Of a stretch of DNA of 58,630 bases, positions 8,805-16,983 are shown piece after piece (positions within the stretch are counted from its first letter, which is position 1; the number at the start of each line of letters is the position of its first letter). Position numbers and translations under genes: made by a program. The notes under the pieces were generated by a model. It saw only the letters and a program-made list of their open reading frames with translations. It made no database searches and was not told the DNA's origin. Origin of the DNA: Nitrospirota bacterium (lineage in GTDB: Bacteria > Nitrospirota > Nitrospiria > 2-01-FULL-66-17); NCBI GenBank assembly GCA_016201825.1, contig JACQCD010000067.1, positions 1 to 58,630 of the forward strand, given 5' to 3'.

Positions 8805-9557
8805 TCAACGCCGGGTCGGCGGAGCGGAGGAGAAGACGGGTGGCGGAACCAGGCCGTCCATTGCGGCGCGCTCGGCCAATGCATACCGATCGGGAGTCCC
8901 GATGTCGATCCAGAAGGCGTCGGTCCGATAGCCGAACAGCGGCTCGCCCCGTTCCACCAGCGCAATGTAGGCGTCGGTGATCGGTGAAAAGACGCCGGCT
9001 GGGATGTCGGCGAACACGCGGGGGTCCACGACGTGGATGCCGGTGAACATCAGATCCTGCAAGGCGGGACCGGTCCAGGTTCCGCGGCCGAGAAAGCGGC
9101 GGATACGCCCGTCCGAGTCGAGCCCGATCGCTCCGTACGCCGCGACGTCTGAGTCGTGGCGCACGGCGAGCGTTGCGAGGGGGCGGCGCGCTTTGTGGGC
9201 TGCGATCAACGTGCGCGGGTCAAGCGTGGTGAGCACGTCGGCGTTGACGACCAGAAACGGCTCGTCGGCGAAAAAACGCTCGACGCGCTTGAGCCCCCCG
9301 CCCGTTCCCAGGATTTCGGGTTCGTCGGAATACGACACCTCCAAGCCGAAGCGGCTTCCGTCTCCGAGGGCTTCACGGATGCGCTCCCCGTGGTAATGAA
9401 GGTTGATCAGCACCTGCCTGATACCGGCCGAGGCGATCCAGGCGAGGGTGTAATGAATCAGCGGACGGCCGGCGATGGACAGGAGGGGCTTGGGAAGGCG
9501 GTCTGTGAGCGGGCGCAGGCGCGTGCCCAGCCCGGCCGCGAGGATCATCGCCTTCAC
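8805..9557 (-). CDS. murU: Sugar-1-phosphate nucleotidyltransferase, MurU-like
   Basis: This NTP-transferase fold protein begins MKAMILAAGLGTRLRPLTDRLPKPLL, with the GxGTRxxP...KP nucleotide-binding signature. VVNADVL contains the metal-binding Asp, and the C-terminus holds FWIDIGTPDRY. Its 250 residues fit N-acetylmuramate-alpha-1-phosphate uridylyltransferase (MurU). The best functional clue is the adjoining AmgK-like kinase, whose stop overlaps this start by four bases; the pair makes UDP-MurNAc from recycled MurNAc in pseudomonads. Other sugar specificities (glucose-1-P, mannose-1-P) cannot be excluded from sequence. ileS follows 31 nt downstream on the same strand. Confidence 0.75.
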   Translation of the reverse strand: MKAMILAAGLGTRLRPLTDRLPKPLLSIAGRPLIHYTLAWIASAGIRQVLINLHYHGERIREALGDGSRFGLEVSYSDEPEILGTGGGLKRVERFFADEPFLVVNADVLTTLDPRTLIAAHKARRPLATLAVRHDSDVAAYGAIGLDSDGRIRRFLGRGTWTGPALQDLMFTGIHVVDPRVFADIPAGVFSPITDAYIALVERGEPLFGYRTDAFWIDIGTPDRYALAERAAMDGLVPPPVFSSAPPTRR

Positions 9558-10645
9558 GCGAGCTCTGGAACGAGCGGGATCAGCAGATTTCGGAGGTCCG
9601 CCAGATCGGCGTATTTCTCAATGTTCCGTCGGACCGACCGCAGCGTCGGTGCGACATACGGAAGGTGTGTGGCGCGGCCCTTGACCTTCTCGATGTACAC
9701 GAACCGCCCTGCGGCTTTGAGATTACGCTGCAGGCTCGTCAAATCGAATAGGCGCCGGAACGCGGTTGGATCCTGGAGAGGTCCCTTTGCCACCGAGAGA
9801 TAATATGCGATGAGCCGGTCGACCAGCGGTTCCTCGAGCGTCACGTAGGAATCTCGCAGCAAGGACGCGAGATCGTAGGTCAGGGGCCCCACCAGCGCGT
9901 CCTGGAAATCGATCAGACGGATGCGTCCATCGGCGACCATCAGATTCCGACTGTGGTAATCGCGGTGAACCAGTACGGAGGGGGCCGATGCGATCTCTTC
10001 GGCGATTCGATCAAACGCCATCCGGATCTTGCGGCGCGGCTCCGGGGACACGGCCGCTTCATTGCGGGCTTCGACGCCGTATTCCAGGAAATGCTCGAAC
10101 TCCCAGACCAGAAGGGCGCGGTCGAACCGACGTCCGAACGCCAGGCATTGGGAAGGGGCGGTGTCCGTGGTATCGCCCTGCAGTTTGACCAGCTCGTCGA
10201 GCGCCGACCGATACAGGTTCTCGATTCGCTCGGTCGGCGCTCCCGCAATCGCGTCCCAGAGGGTGACGTCCCCAAGGTCCTCCAGGACAAGTCGACCGCT
10301 TTTCACATCATAATCGTAGATCCGAGGTACTCCGAGCCCTCGCGAACGCAGGTACCGCTGGATGTTCAAGAAGGGGAGCTCGGTGACCGGAAAGTCGGAT
10401 GCAGAGATCGCCTCTTCGGAACGCTTGAAAGCCTCGGGTTCCGCAAGCTCCATGAGGATGAGGGTGGCCGGCACGCTGCCTGCCCCCAATTGAATTCTGG
10501 AATACGTACGGTTCGACGCATCGCCTTTGAGGCGTTCGCATCCGTGGACCGGGGTCGAGAAACCAGAGCGCCGGATCAAATCGTTCAGTTCCCAACTGGT
10601 CCGGTCGGCTGTGTCGGGTGAGGGGGGGATGTGGGGTGTGCTCAT
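9554..10645 (-). CDS. amgK: AmgK-like sugar kinase (phosphotransferase family)
   Basis: This protein has an aminoglycoside-phosphotransferase/choline-kinase fold. The catalytic motif VLVHRDYHSRNLM (HxDxxxxN) and the metal-binding LIDFQDALVGPLTYDLASLLRD are intact. AmgK phosphorylates MurNAc and GlcNAc at the anomeric position, feeding MurU. The assignment rests on family plus the coupled MurU-like neighbour. Start ATG 10645 (MSTPHIPP) gives 363 residues; the track ORF adds 32 upstream residues that overlap the promoter. That promoter's -10 is only 9 nt from the ATG, so the transcript may be leaderless or nearly so. A purine-rich GGGGGAGG lies 22 nt upstream, too far to be a normal ribosome binding site. 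Confidence 0.75.
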   Translation of the reverse strand: MSTPHIPPSPDTADRTSWELNDLIRRSGFSTPVHGCERLKGDASNRTYSRIQLGAGSVPATLILMELAEPEAFKRSEEAISASDFPVTELPFLNIQRYLRSRGLGVPRIYDYDVKSGRLVLEDLGDVTLWDAIAGAPTERIENLYRSALDELVKLQGDTTDTAPSQCLAFGRRFDRALLVWEFEHFLEYGVEARNEAAVSPEPRRKIRMAFDRIAEEIASAPSVLVHRDYHSRNLMVADGRIRLIDFQDALVGPLTYDLASLLRDSYVTLEEPLVDRLIAYYLSVAKGPLQDPTAFRRLFDLTSLQRNLKAAGRFVYIEKVKGRATHLPYVAPTLRSVRRNIEKYADLADLRNLLIPLVPELA

Positions 10646-10654
10646 CGACGCGCC

Positions 10655-10683
10655 ATTCTGCCATGCCCACCTCCCCCTGTCAA
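10655..10683 (-). promoter_or_regulatory. Promoter of the amgK-murU pair
   Basis: On the minus strand TTGACA (10683-10678), a 17-nt spacer and CAGAAT (10660-10655) are seen. Nine bases separate the -10 from ATG 10645, so transcription would begin almost at the start codon. Confidence 0.55.
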
Positions 10684-10852
10684 ACCATTCGACGTCGCCA
10701 GGGAAGGATGTAAATTTGACTGCCCCGTGTCGAACATGCAACTAAGCTGTGTTCTTTTTGCTGCTAGTATCCTCTCCCCCGATGGTTTTTTCAGCCAGAT
10801 GGCACGGCACACCTTTTGCTTTTATCATAGACCTGAAATAGGGGAGAGTGTT

Positions 10853-11749
10853 ATGGATGGGTTTCAAGCGGCATCGCAGCAGACCATAGGGCGCGTCGTG
10901 TCGTGCGAGGGGATCGGGCTGCACTCGGGGCGCCAGGTTTCGATTCGGTTGTGTCCTGCCGAGCCCAACACCGGCATCCGATTCCTCCGACGCACTCAGA
11001 CCGGAGATGTCTGGATTGATGCTCGGATCGGCCAAGTGTCAGGGACGACATTGGCGACCAGCTTGGGCCGGGGAGAGAAGGTGGTGCACACGGTCGAGCA
11101 CCTCTTGGCCGCGGCCAGCGGATTGCGGCTCGATAACCTGGTCGTTGAACTGGATGCCGATGAAATTCCGATTATGGATGGGAGCGCCCGACCATTCGCC
11201 GACGCCTTGCTCGGAGCCGGAATCGCTTCCCAAGCGGCGCCTCGGTCGGTCTTTGTGGTGACAGCCCCCTTTGAGGTGCGTGACGGGGCGGGGTGGATCT
11301 CGGTGGTTCCCTCCTCCCGGTTAGAAGTCTACAATACGGTTGAATACGATCATCCGGCGATCGGCCGGCAGGTCTTCGGGTACATCGACGACGGACCATC
11401 CACGTTCGTGGAGTCCTTGGCGGGAGCCCGCACGTTCGGTTTCCTCCGGGATGTTGAGCGACTCAAAGCGGCCGGCTTGATTCAAGGGGGGAGTTTGGAT
11501 AATGCTGTGGTCGTGGGGGCAACCGGTGTTTTAAACGAGGAAGGGCTTCGGTGGGACGACGAGTTCGTGCGTCACAAAACGCTGGACCTTCTGGGCGATT
11601 TGGCGTTACTGGGCGGGACGATGAGGGGGCGAATCACGGCGTTCAAAGCGGGGCACGGGTTGCATTCAAAGTTTGTCGCGTACATGACAGCCCACCCTGA
11701 GGTGTGGCAAGTCCAGATCGCGGACTGTGAAGCGACGATATCTGCTTAG
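10853..11749 (+). CDS. lpxC: UDP-3-O-acyl-N-acetylglucosamine deacetylase LpxC
   Basis: LpxC is the zinc deacetylase of the committed step of lipid A synthesis. Zinc ligands and catalytic residues are in HTVEHLLAA, DEFVRHKTLDLLGDLALLG and GHGLHSKFV; LDADEIPIMDGSARPF is also conserved. The track ORF is 74 codons too long at the 5' end. ATG 10853 (MDGFQAASQQTIGR) is preceded by GGGGAGAG at good spacing. Length is 298 residues, as usual. The gene stands alone between a divergent amgK and a convergent HARE-HTH gene, and a hairpin at 11814 ends the transcript. A TTGACT at 10716-10721 has no good -10 partner, so the promoter is unclear. Confidence 0.97.
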   Translation: MDGFQAASQQTIGRVVSCEGIGLHSGRQVSIRLCPAEPNTGIRFLRRTQTGDVWIDARIGQVSGTTLATSLGRGEKVVHTVEHLLAAASGLRLDNLVVELDADEIPIMDGSARPFADALLGAGIASQAAPRSVFVVTAPFEVRDGAGWISVVPSSRLEVYNTVEYDHPAIGRQVFGYIDDGPSTFVESLAGARTFGFLRDVERLKAAGLIQGGSLDNAVVVGATGVLNEEGLRWDDEFVRHKTLDLLGDLALLGGTMRGRITAFKAGHGLHSKFVAYMTAHPEVWQVQIADCEATISA

Positions 11750-11813
11750 CCGCCAGAGAGAATAAAACACCCACTAACATGGTTGCAGGGATGTGGGGAG
11801 ACTAGGACAAGCC

Positions 11814-11841
11814 CGGGGGTTCCTCGTGAGAGGAACCCCCG
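11814..11841. terminator. Hairpin terminator between lpxC and the HARE-HTH gene
   Basis: CGGGGGTTCCTC, loop GTGA, then GAGGAACCCCCG form a perfect 12-bp stem. A short TTT follows on the plus strand, so it best serves lpxC, while its position between convergent genes suggests use in both directions. Confidence 0.75.
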
Positions 11842-11858
11842 TTTCGCGTTGCCAAACG

Positions 11859-11906
11859 TTACTTCTTCTTTGCAGCCTTTTTCTTCGCAGGTTTTTTCGT
11901 CGCCAA
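11859..11906 (-). CDS. Possible Lys/Ala-rich mini-protein (15 residues)
   Basis: Twenty nt after the HARE-HTH stop, TTG 11906 opens a 15-codon frame reading MATKKPAKKKAAKKK and ending in TAA. GGGGGTGAGGACGC just upstream could act as ribosome binding site. Such lysine-rich stretches usually occur as the basic tail of a DNA-binding protein, so this may be a coupled micro-protein or the residue of a tail. A single frameshift cannot join it to the upstream gene, because a TGA blocks that frame. Confidence 0.25.
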   Translation of the reverse strand: MATKKPAKKKAAKKK

Positions 11907-11925
11907 GCGTCCTCACCCCCTTTCG

Positions 11926-12441
11926 TCAGGTACCCCCTCCTGGGGTCACCGGTGTTTCTTCGACCAGCTCAAAGGTGTTCGGTGCCACTTTCCGAAAATG
12001 CTTATCACGCCGGAGGGAAATTGCGATTGAGGTAACCGGAGTTTTCCCTCGGATCCGGACGCCACCCTCTACCAGCTTTCGGTACATCTCCTTCGCGTGC
12101 ATCGGTGTTGCCGCTTCTTTCAGAAGCACCATGGCGGCCTGTGGGACACTCATGCCGAGATACTTGGTGCGTCCAAAGAGAATTTCCTGCGATTGGTCGG
12201 GAACGTCGAGAGACACTTTCCCCTTATCGCGTTCTCCCTCACCCGCTGGAGATTGTTTGGCGGCCACCCGAGCCTTTTCCTGCTCAACCCTATATAATGT
12301 TTCCGCCAACTCCAGGTACTTCTTGATCGTCTTAATTTCTTCATCCAGTCGATCGCGCTTCTTTTGGAGTTCCTGGAGCTTGATCTTGTAGGCGTTGATT
12401 CGCTGGTTGAGGCCAGCCAAGATGTCTTGTAACTCTTCCAT
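11926..12441 (-). CDS. Coiled-coil protein with C-terminal HARE-HTH winged helix
   Basis: The N-terminal 60 residues (MEELQDILAGLNQRINAYK..., rich in E, K, L) look like a coiled coil. A charged linker follows, then SVPQAAMVLLKEAATPMHAKEMYRKLVEGG...TSIAISLRRD, the pattern of the HARE-HTH domain found in the RNA polymerase delta subunit and some restriction enzymes. It is probably a dimeric DNA-binding regulator. ATG 12441 gives 171 residues; an in-frame GTG at 12468 is the alternative. A near-consensus promoter with a symmetric element lies directly upstream, divergent from the FG-GAP lipoprotein gene. Control of that neighbour and of itself is plausible but inferred. Confidence 0.75.
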   Translation of the reverse strand: MEELQDILAGLNQRINAYKIKLQELQKKRDRLDEEIKTIKKYLELAETLYRVEQEKARVAAKQSPAGEGERDKGKVSLDVPDQSQEILFGRTKYLGMSVPQAAMVLLKEAATPMHAKEMYRKLVEGGVRIRGKTPVTSIAISLRRDKHFRKVAPNTFELVEETPVTPGGGT

Positions 12442-12500
12442 ATGTGTAAGATCCGTAGCATGCCACACTCAGAAGACAGGATTCATTTACAACGCTATGG

Positions 12501-12529
12501 ACTATAGCAAGGCTATAGTTTGTTGTCAA
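12501..12529 (-). promoter_or_regulatory. Near-consensus promoter with operator dyad (HARE-HTH gene)
   Basis: On the minus strand TTGACA (12529-12524), 17 nt and TATAGT (12506-12501) form one of the best promoters in the window. ACTATAGC-AAG-GCTATAGT (12501-12519), with exact 8-bp arms, covers the -10 and most of the spacer, an ideal position for a repressor. Confidence 0.8.
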
Positions 12530-12557
12530 GCAAAAATCTGCCAGTACAGTTGTGTGT

Positions 12558-12601
12558 TTGCTATGAGCTGCCTGCACACCTATATGCTATGGTCTAGCAT
12601 A
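12558..12601 (+). promoter_or_regulatory. Promoter with operator dyad (FG-GAP lipoprotein gene)
   Basis: TTGCTA (12558-12563), 17 nt and TATATG (12581-12586) form a plus-strand promoter. TATGCTA-TGGTC-TAGCATA (12583-12601), with exact 7-bp arms, covers the -10 and the predicted start of transcription. GCTATG occurs at 12494, 12560, 12586 and 12652, so both divergent promoters share a half-site. Confidence 0.6.
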
Positions 12602-12620
12602 GCAGAAGGAATACCGCGTT

Positions 12621-14969
12621 ATGAAAATGGTTTCTTTTAGTATGCGTATTTGCTATGCGTCACTGAGTAAATGGAGTGTAAGGGCACTGCTCGTTGTGAT
12701 GGCCGGCTGCCAGGGCCAGATTGGCCAGAGTATCCCTCCGGCCGCTCCATCCGTCGGTAATCTTGCGTCGGTGACTCACCAGAGCCGTGTCACGCTCTCC
12801 GGAACAAAGCCTGAAGGAACGTCTCTCTCTATTAATGGCGAGGAAGTCGTGGCTCGCGATGCACTTGAGACTTGGAGCGCGGTGGTCACGCTTTCTTCGG
12901 ACGGGTTGCACACGTTTGAGATAGAGGCGCTCGACGAGCGGGGTCAGATCAGTCTTCCCTTCGTAGTCTCGATCCTCCGTGACACCTCCCCTCCAGCGGT
13001 ACCGACCGTCGATCTGGTCACGTCGCCAGCTTCGGCCAACCCGATCACGCTGACCGGCACCAAGGAAGCGGGAGCCCTGGTGCGGCTCAATGGTCGTCGG
13101 GTCATTCCGCCATCGACGGCCACAACCTGGAGTTACCAGGCGACCCTCGCGACTGGCCCCAACACCTTAACGGTGACGGTCGTCGACGCCGCGGGCAACG
13201 AAAGCGATCCGGCAACGGTGGCTGTGACGTTGACGCCGACATGTGCCGTGTCCCGGTCGGTGTTTCCTCTGGATCGGGCCGCGATCGTGTGGGGCGCGGC
13301 GTTCACGTGGCAGGCCCCGTCTGTCGCCCCTTCGGGGGGCTATCGGTTCGAACTGTCTGCTTCGCCGGCGTTTGATTCGGTCATTGACACGGTCGACACT
13401 TCGTTAGCGCTGTATGCGCCAACGACCCCCACTCCCCCTGCCGGAGTGTACTTTTGGCGCGTTGGCGCGATCGACAGTACCTGCGGCGTGTCGTATGGCC
13501 TGACGAGAATGGTTCTCATCGGGTCTACCACCGGTGACATCAACGGGGATAGATACGCCGATGCGTTGATCGGTGTGGTGGGTGACGATACGGTGGACCA
13601 CGATGCGGGCGCTGCCTACATTGACTATGGCGGCCCATCGCCGGAGGTTCAGCCGGATGTCATCCTTCCCGGCGAGCACCGTCTTGATGGGTTTGGGGGC
13701 TCGGTCGCGAAAGTGGGGGATATCGACGGCGATGGGTACGTCGACGTGCTGGTGGGAGCCTACTTATTCGATCGCGATTTCGATCAACAGGATCACGTGG
13801 GTCGCGCGTATCTGTTCTGGGGTGGGCCGAACATGTCGACTCGGCCTGGGCTGGTGTTCACCGGCGAATCCGATAATGGGGAGTTCGGAGTGTCGGTGGC
13901 GGGCATCGGCGATGTCAACGGCGACGGCTACCCCGATGTGGCGGTGGGCGCGTATAGAGCCACGGTGACGGCGGCATGCGGAGGGGGGACGGCGCGCCTC
14001 CCGGCGGTTGGGCGGGTCTATATCTATTTCGGTGGTCCGCGGGCGACGATGGATTCGAAGGCGGATGTTGTGCTGACGGGCGAGACGACCGTGACCCCGG
14101 GTGAGCCCACGAGTGCCTGTCGGCAGGGCGACGAGTTCGGTGGACGGGTGGCGGGCGTTGGGGATATCAACGGGGACGGCTACGACGATATCGTCGTAGG
14201 TGCCCGCAAATTCGACCTGAACACGGATCCCTCGGATCCCTCGGTCGGCCAAGACGCCGGACGGGCCTATGTGTTCTATGGCGGTCCGTGGCTGGTGGGT
14301 GTAGGGGCTGACCAAGCCGATGTTATTTTCACCGGTACGGCGACCGGTGATGAATTTGGAACGGCAGTTGCGGGTGCCGGAGATACGAATGGCGACGGCT
14401 TTGCGGATCTGGTCGTCGGCGCGCCGCTCCGAGACGAAGCAGGCGCCGAATCCGGGTCCGCGTACTGGTACTTTGGTAACGCCTCGCCATCCACTTCTCC
14501 CGCCTTCCGTCTCGATGGTCTGGCCGCCGGGGATAATTTCGGGTTTTCGGTCTCGTCAAGCGGTGACGTGAATGGCGATGGGTTCTCCGACCTCGTGGTG
14601 GGGGCGTATGTTCCTTTTGATCCTGCGGTCGCTCCCGAGAAGCAGCGTCTTGGGTCGGCCACGCTCTACCTAGGCGGGAGCCCTCCCAGCGGCGCTCCTG
14701 CCGCGAGCTTCGGGGCTGAAGCGGTCGGCGACGAATTCGGCATTGCTGTAGGGGGGCCGGGCGATGTGAACGGGGACGGCTACGACGACGTGATCGTCGG
14801 GGCCTACCGCAACGACGCGTGTTGTGGCAAAACAGGTGAGGGCGGCCGAGCCTACATCTTTCCCGGGGGATCCTCTCTCGTGTCAAGAGGCGCTGCCTCC
14901 GACCCGAAGAATGACTGGATCTTCACCGGTCGGAGCGCTGGGGACGGACTGGGGATTTCCGTCCGCTGA
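12621..14969 (+). CDS. FG-GAP repeat lipoprotein with Ig-like N-terminus
   Basis: This 782-residue exported protein has a lipoprotein signal ending VRALLVVMAGC (Cys30), so it is lipid-anchored. Residues about 40-205 hold two bacterial Ig-like repeats (LTGTKEAGALVRLNG, VDAAGNESDPATV). From about 305 to the end there are seven FG-GAP blades, each with an integrin-like calcium motif: GDINGDRYADALIG, GDIDGDGYVDVLVG, GDVNGDGYPDVAVG, GDINGDGYDDIVVG, GDTNGDGFADLVVG, GDVNGDGFSDLVVG and GDVNGDGYDDVIVG. Seven repeats would close one integrin-alpha-type propeller. The start uses AGAAGGA 10 nt upstream; ATG 12627 is also possible. A surface adhesion or binding role is inferred. The ligand is unknown. Confidence 0.88.
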   Translation: MKMVSFSMRICYASLSKWSVRALLVVMAGCQGQIGQSIPPAAPSVGNLASVTHQSRVTLSGTKPEGTSLSINGEEVVARDALETWSAVVTLSSDGLHTFEIEALDERGQISLPFVVSILRDTSPPAVPTVDLVTSPASANPITLTGTKEAGALVRLNGRRVIPPSTATTWSYQATLATGPNTLTVTVVDAAGNESDPATVAVTLTPTCAVSRSVFPLDRAAIVWGAAFTWQAPSVAPSGGYRFELSASPAFDSVIDTVDTSLALYAPTTPTPPAGVYFWRVGAIDSTCGVSYGLTRMVLIGSTTGDINGDRYADALIGVVGDDTVDHDAGAAYIDYGGPSPEVQPDVILPGEHRLDGFGGSVAKVGDIDGDGYVDVLVGAYLFDRDFDQQDHVGRAYLFWGGPNMSTRPGLVFTGESDNGEFGVSVAGIGDVNGDGYPDVAVGAYRATVTAACGGGTARLPAVGRVYIYFGGPRATMDSKADVVLTGETTVTPGEPTSACRQGDEFGGRVAGVGDINGDGYDDIVVGARKFDLNTDPSDPSVGQDAGRAYVFYGGPWLVGVGADQADVIFTGTATGDEFGTAVAGAGDTNGDGFADLVVGAPLRDEAGAESGSAYWYFGNASPSTSPAFRLDGLAAGDNFGFSVSSSGDVNGDGFSDLVVGAYVPFDPAVAPEKQRLGSATLYLGGSPPSGAPAASFGAEAVGDEFGIAVGGPGDVNGDGYDDVIVGAYRNDACCGKTGEGGRAYIFPGGSSLVSRGAASDPKNDWIFTGRSAGDGLGISVR

Positions 14970-15001
14970 GGTGGGCATGGCCCCCACGCTCGAGGCGCCG
15001 G

Positions 15002-16564
15002 TCAGGCGCTGCGCCGTCTTAGCAAGTGCCAGACGAAGTGCGCCTCCTCGTTTCGCCACAGAGCCTGGAGCGCGCCATAACTGGCGGCGGATGCTCCGAT
15101 CCCTCCGGCGATCAGGATGGCCTTGGCCAACCAAGCGCCAGGCTCCGTCCAGATCGTCATCGCGCTGATCAGGCTCCCGATGACGGCGGTTGGGGCGCTG
15201 GCCGCCAAAGACTGAAACGCGGATCGCGCGATGCGGCGTCCGCCGAATCGTTCCAGTCGTCGGTGCAGCACGGTGAGCAAGACGAGAAAGTTGAGCGCCG
15301 ACGCGAGCGCCGTGGCGAGCGCAAGCCCGCCATGCCCGAGCGGTCCCATGAGGGCCAGGCTTGCGCCGATGTTGGCGGCGACGGCGAGAATGGCGGCGAT
15401 CACCGGCGTGGCCGTATCCTGCCTTGCATAGAAGACCGGGACCACGACGCGCACTCCCGCAAACGCCCAGAGCCCCACGGTATAGTACAACAACGCGCTC
15501 GCGGTTCCCGCGGTGTCGGCGGCCCCGAATCGTCCATGCTGGAAGATGAGGTGGACAATCGGGGTGCGAAGCATAATCAGGCCGATCATCGCCGGAAGCG
15601 AGATGAACAAGATGAGTCGAAGCCCGAACGACACGGTTTCGCGGAGAGCCTGAACCTCGCCCTTGGCGGCTTGAGAGGACAGGGTCGGAAGCAGGGCCGT
15701 TGAGAGGGCGACCCCGAACACGCCGAGCGGGAATTGGACTAAGCGCATCGCATAGTACAGATAGGTGACGCTCCCTTGTGCCAGATACGATGCGAGGAGT
15801 GTATTGATGAAGATGTTGACCTGAGACACCGAGAGTCCCGCGAGCGTTGGGAGGAGCAAGACTCCCATGCGTCGCAGGGCCGGATGGTCCGGTTGCCACG
15901 ACCATGCGAAGCCCATTCCGAGTCGGTGTAAGGCCGGGATCTGCACGGCGAGTTGGGCGACTCCTCCGAGGGAGACGCCCCAGGCAACGGCGGCCACCGG
16001 TTCGTCGAGGAACGGCGCCAGGAAGAACACCGTCGCGATGATGGAGAGATTGAACAAGGCGGGGGACAGAGCAGGCGCCGCGAATGCTCGAAGGGTATTG
16101 AGCACGCCCATCGCCAGCGCGGCCAAGCTGATCCAGAGGAGGTACGGGAACATCACCCGGGTGAGATGTGCGGTCAGCGCAGATTTTCCCGGGTCATCCC
16201 CGAAACCTGGCGCAATCACCGACACGATCGCGGGAGCAAAGAGGACTCCCAGCATCGTGATGGCCGATACCACGACCAGAATCAAACTGAACGCGGCCCG
16301 GGCGAGGCGCTGGGCCTCCTCGCGGGATTGGGTCGCGAGCGTGTGGGTGAAGACGGGGACGAAGGCGGCCGACATCGAGCCCTCGGCGAACAGCTCCCGG
16401 AGCAGGCTGGGAATCCGGTAGGCCACGTAGAACGCATCGGCGACATGACTGGCGCCGAACGCGCGCGCGACGACCATATCCCGGACGAAGCCGAGCACGC
16501 GGCTCAAGAGGGTTGCGGCTCCGATCACTCCGGCCGCTCGAGCGACTTGCCGTTCTTCTCCCAC
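15002..16564 (-). CDS. murJ: Lipid II flippase MurJ (MVIN family)
   Basis: MurJ moves lipid-linked peptidoglycan precursors across the inner membrane. The protein begins MGEERQVARAAGVIGAATLLSRVLGFVRDMVVARAFG, the conserved MVIN N-terminus, and continues with about 14 hydrophobic segments over 520 residues, the family size. Start GTG 16564 has no clear ribosome binding site but fits the family. It is convergent with the FG-GAP gene (32-nt gap) and divergent from rpsT; the murJ-rpsT arrangement is common in other bacteria. Confidence 0.94.
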   Translation of the reverse strand: MGEERQVARAAGVIGAATLLSRVLGFVRDMVVARAFGASHVADAFYVAYRIPSLLRELFAEGSMSAAFVPVFTHTLATQSREEAQRLARAAFSLILVVVSAITMLGVLFAPAIVSVIAPGFGDDPGKSALTAHLTRVMFPYLLWISLAALAMGVLNTLRAFAAPALSPALFNLSIIATVFFLAPFLDEPVAAVAWGVSLGGVAQLAVQIPALHRLGMGFAWSWQPDHPALRRMGVLLLPTLAGLSVSQVNIFINTLLASYLAQGSVTYLYYAMRLVQFPLGVFGVALSTALLPTLSSQAAKGEVQALRETVSFGLRLILFISLPAMIGLIMLRTPIVHLIFQHGRFGAADTAGTASALLYYTVGLWAFAGVRVVVPVFYARQDTATPVIAAILAVAANIGASLALMGPLGHGGLALATALASALNFLVLLTVLHRRLERFGGRRIARSAFQSLAASAPTAVIGSLISAMTIWTEPGAWLAKAILIAGGIGASAASYGALQALWRNEEAHFVWHLLRRRSA

Positions 16565-16636
16565 CTTACCGAGCGGGCGGAGCGCAGCCCCGCGGCGTGG
16601 GTGGAAGCCGACGGTGTCGGTCGCGGGGCCGGGTGC

Positions 16637-16666
16637 TTGACTTCACCTCGTGCGTCATGCTAAGAA
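16637..16666 (+). promoter_or_regulatory. Extended -10 promoter of rpsT
   Basis: TTGACT (16637-16642), 18 nt and TGC-TAAGAA (-10 at 16661-16666) precede rpsT. The TGn element may compensate for the weak -10 hexamer. The leader is about 30 nt. Confidence 0.5.
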
Positions 16667-16704
16667 ACACTTTCTTTTCCAACACATGGTGAGGAGGATG
16701 GCTC

Positions 16705-16983
16705 GTGGGTGTACACGCATCAGCAATCAAAAAGGACCGCCAGGCACTTCGCCGCAGGGAACGAAATCGGGCGATGTTGGCGGCCATCAAAACGGTTGTG
16801 AAGAAAGTTCGGAGTGCGGTCGGGGCCAAGAATGCCGCGTCGGCCACGCAGGCGTTGGCTGAGGCGGTTCCGGCGCTCTCGAAAGCCGCCGCGAAGAAGT
16901 TGATCCACAAGAATAAGGCCTCACGGCTGATTTCCCGCTTGACCCGTCACTCCAACCGCTTGTCGTCTTCCGCGTCGAAGTAA
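16705..16983 (+). CDS. rpsT: 30S ribosomal protein S20
   Basis: S20 binds 16S rRNA early in small-subunit assembly. The 92-residue basic, Ala/Lys-rich helical protein reads ASAIKKDRQALRRRERNRAM and later LIHKNKASRLISRLTRHSNRL, the usual S20 ends. GTG 16705 is set by AGGAGG seven nt upstream; an ATG at 16698 is out of frame. A GTG start in a ribosomal protein gene is slightly unusual, though GTG and TTG starts for S20 are known. Its last 21 codons overlap the convergent holA frame. Confidence 0.95.
   Translation: MGVHASAIKKDRQALRRRERNRAMLAAIKTVVKKVRSAVGAKNAASATQALAEAVPALSKAAAKKLIHKNKASRLISRLTRHSNRLSSSASK

Noticed and set aside
10800-10820. TGGCAC...TTGC resembling a sigma-54 promoter before lpxC
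   Set aside because: GG and GC are 17 bp apart; sigma-54 needs about 12.
11859-12441. Lys-rich tail as a simple frameshifted C-terminus of the HARE-HTH protein
   Set aside because: Stops in both relevant frames (11926-11928 and a TGA just upstream of the mini-ORF) prevent a single frameshift from joining them.
14970-15001. GTGGG-CATGGC-CCCAC as a terminator between the FG-GAP gene and murJ
   Set aside because: Only 5 bp of stem and no T-run.
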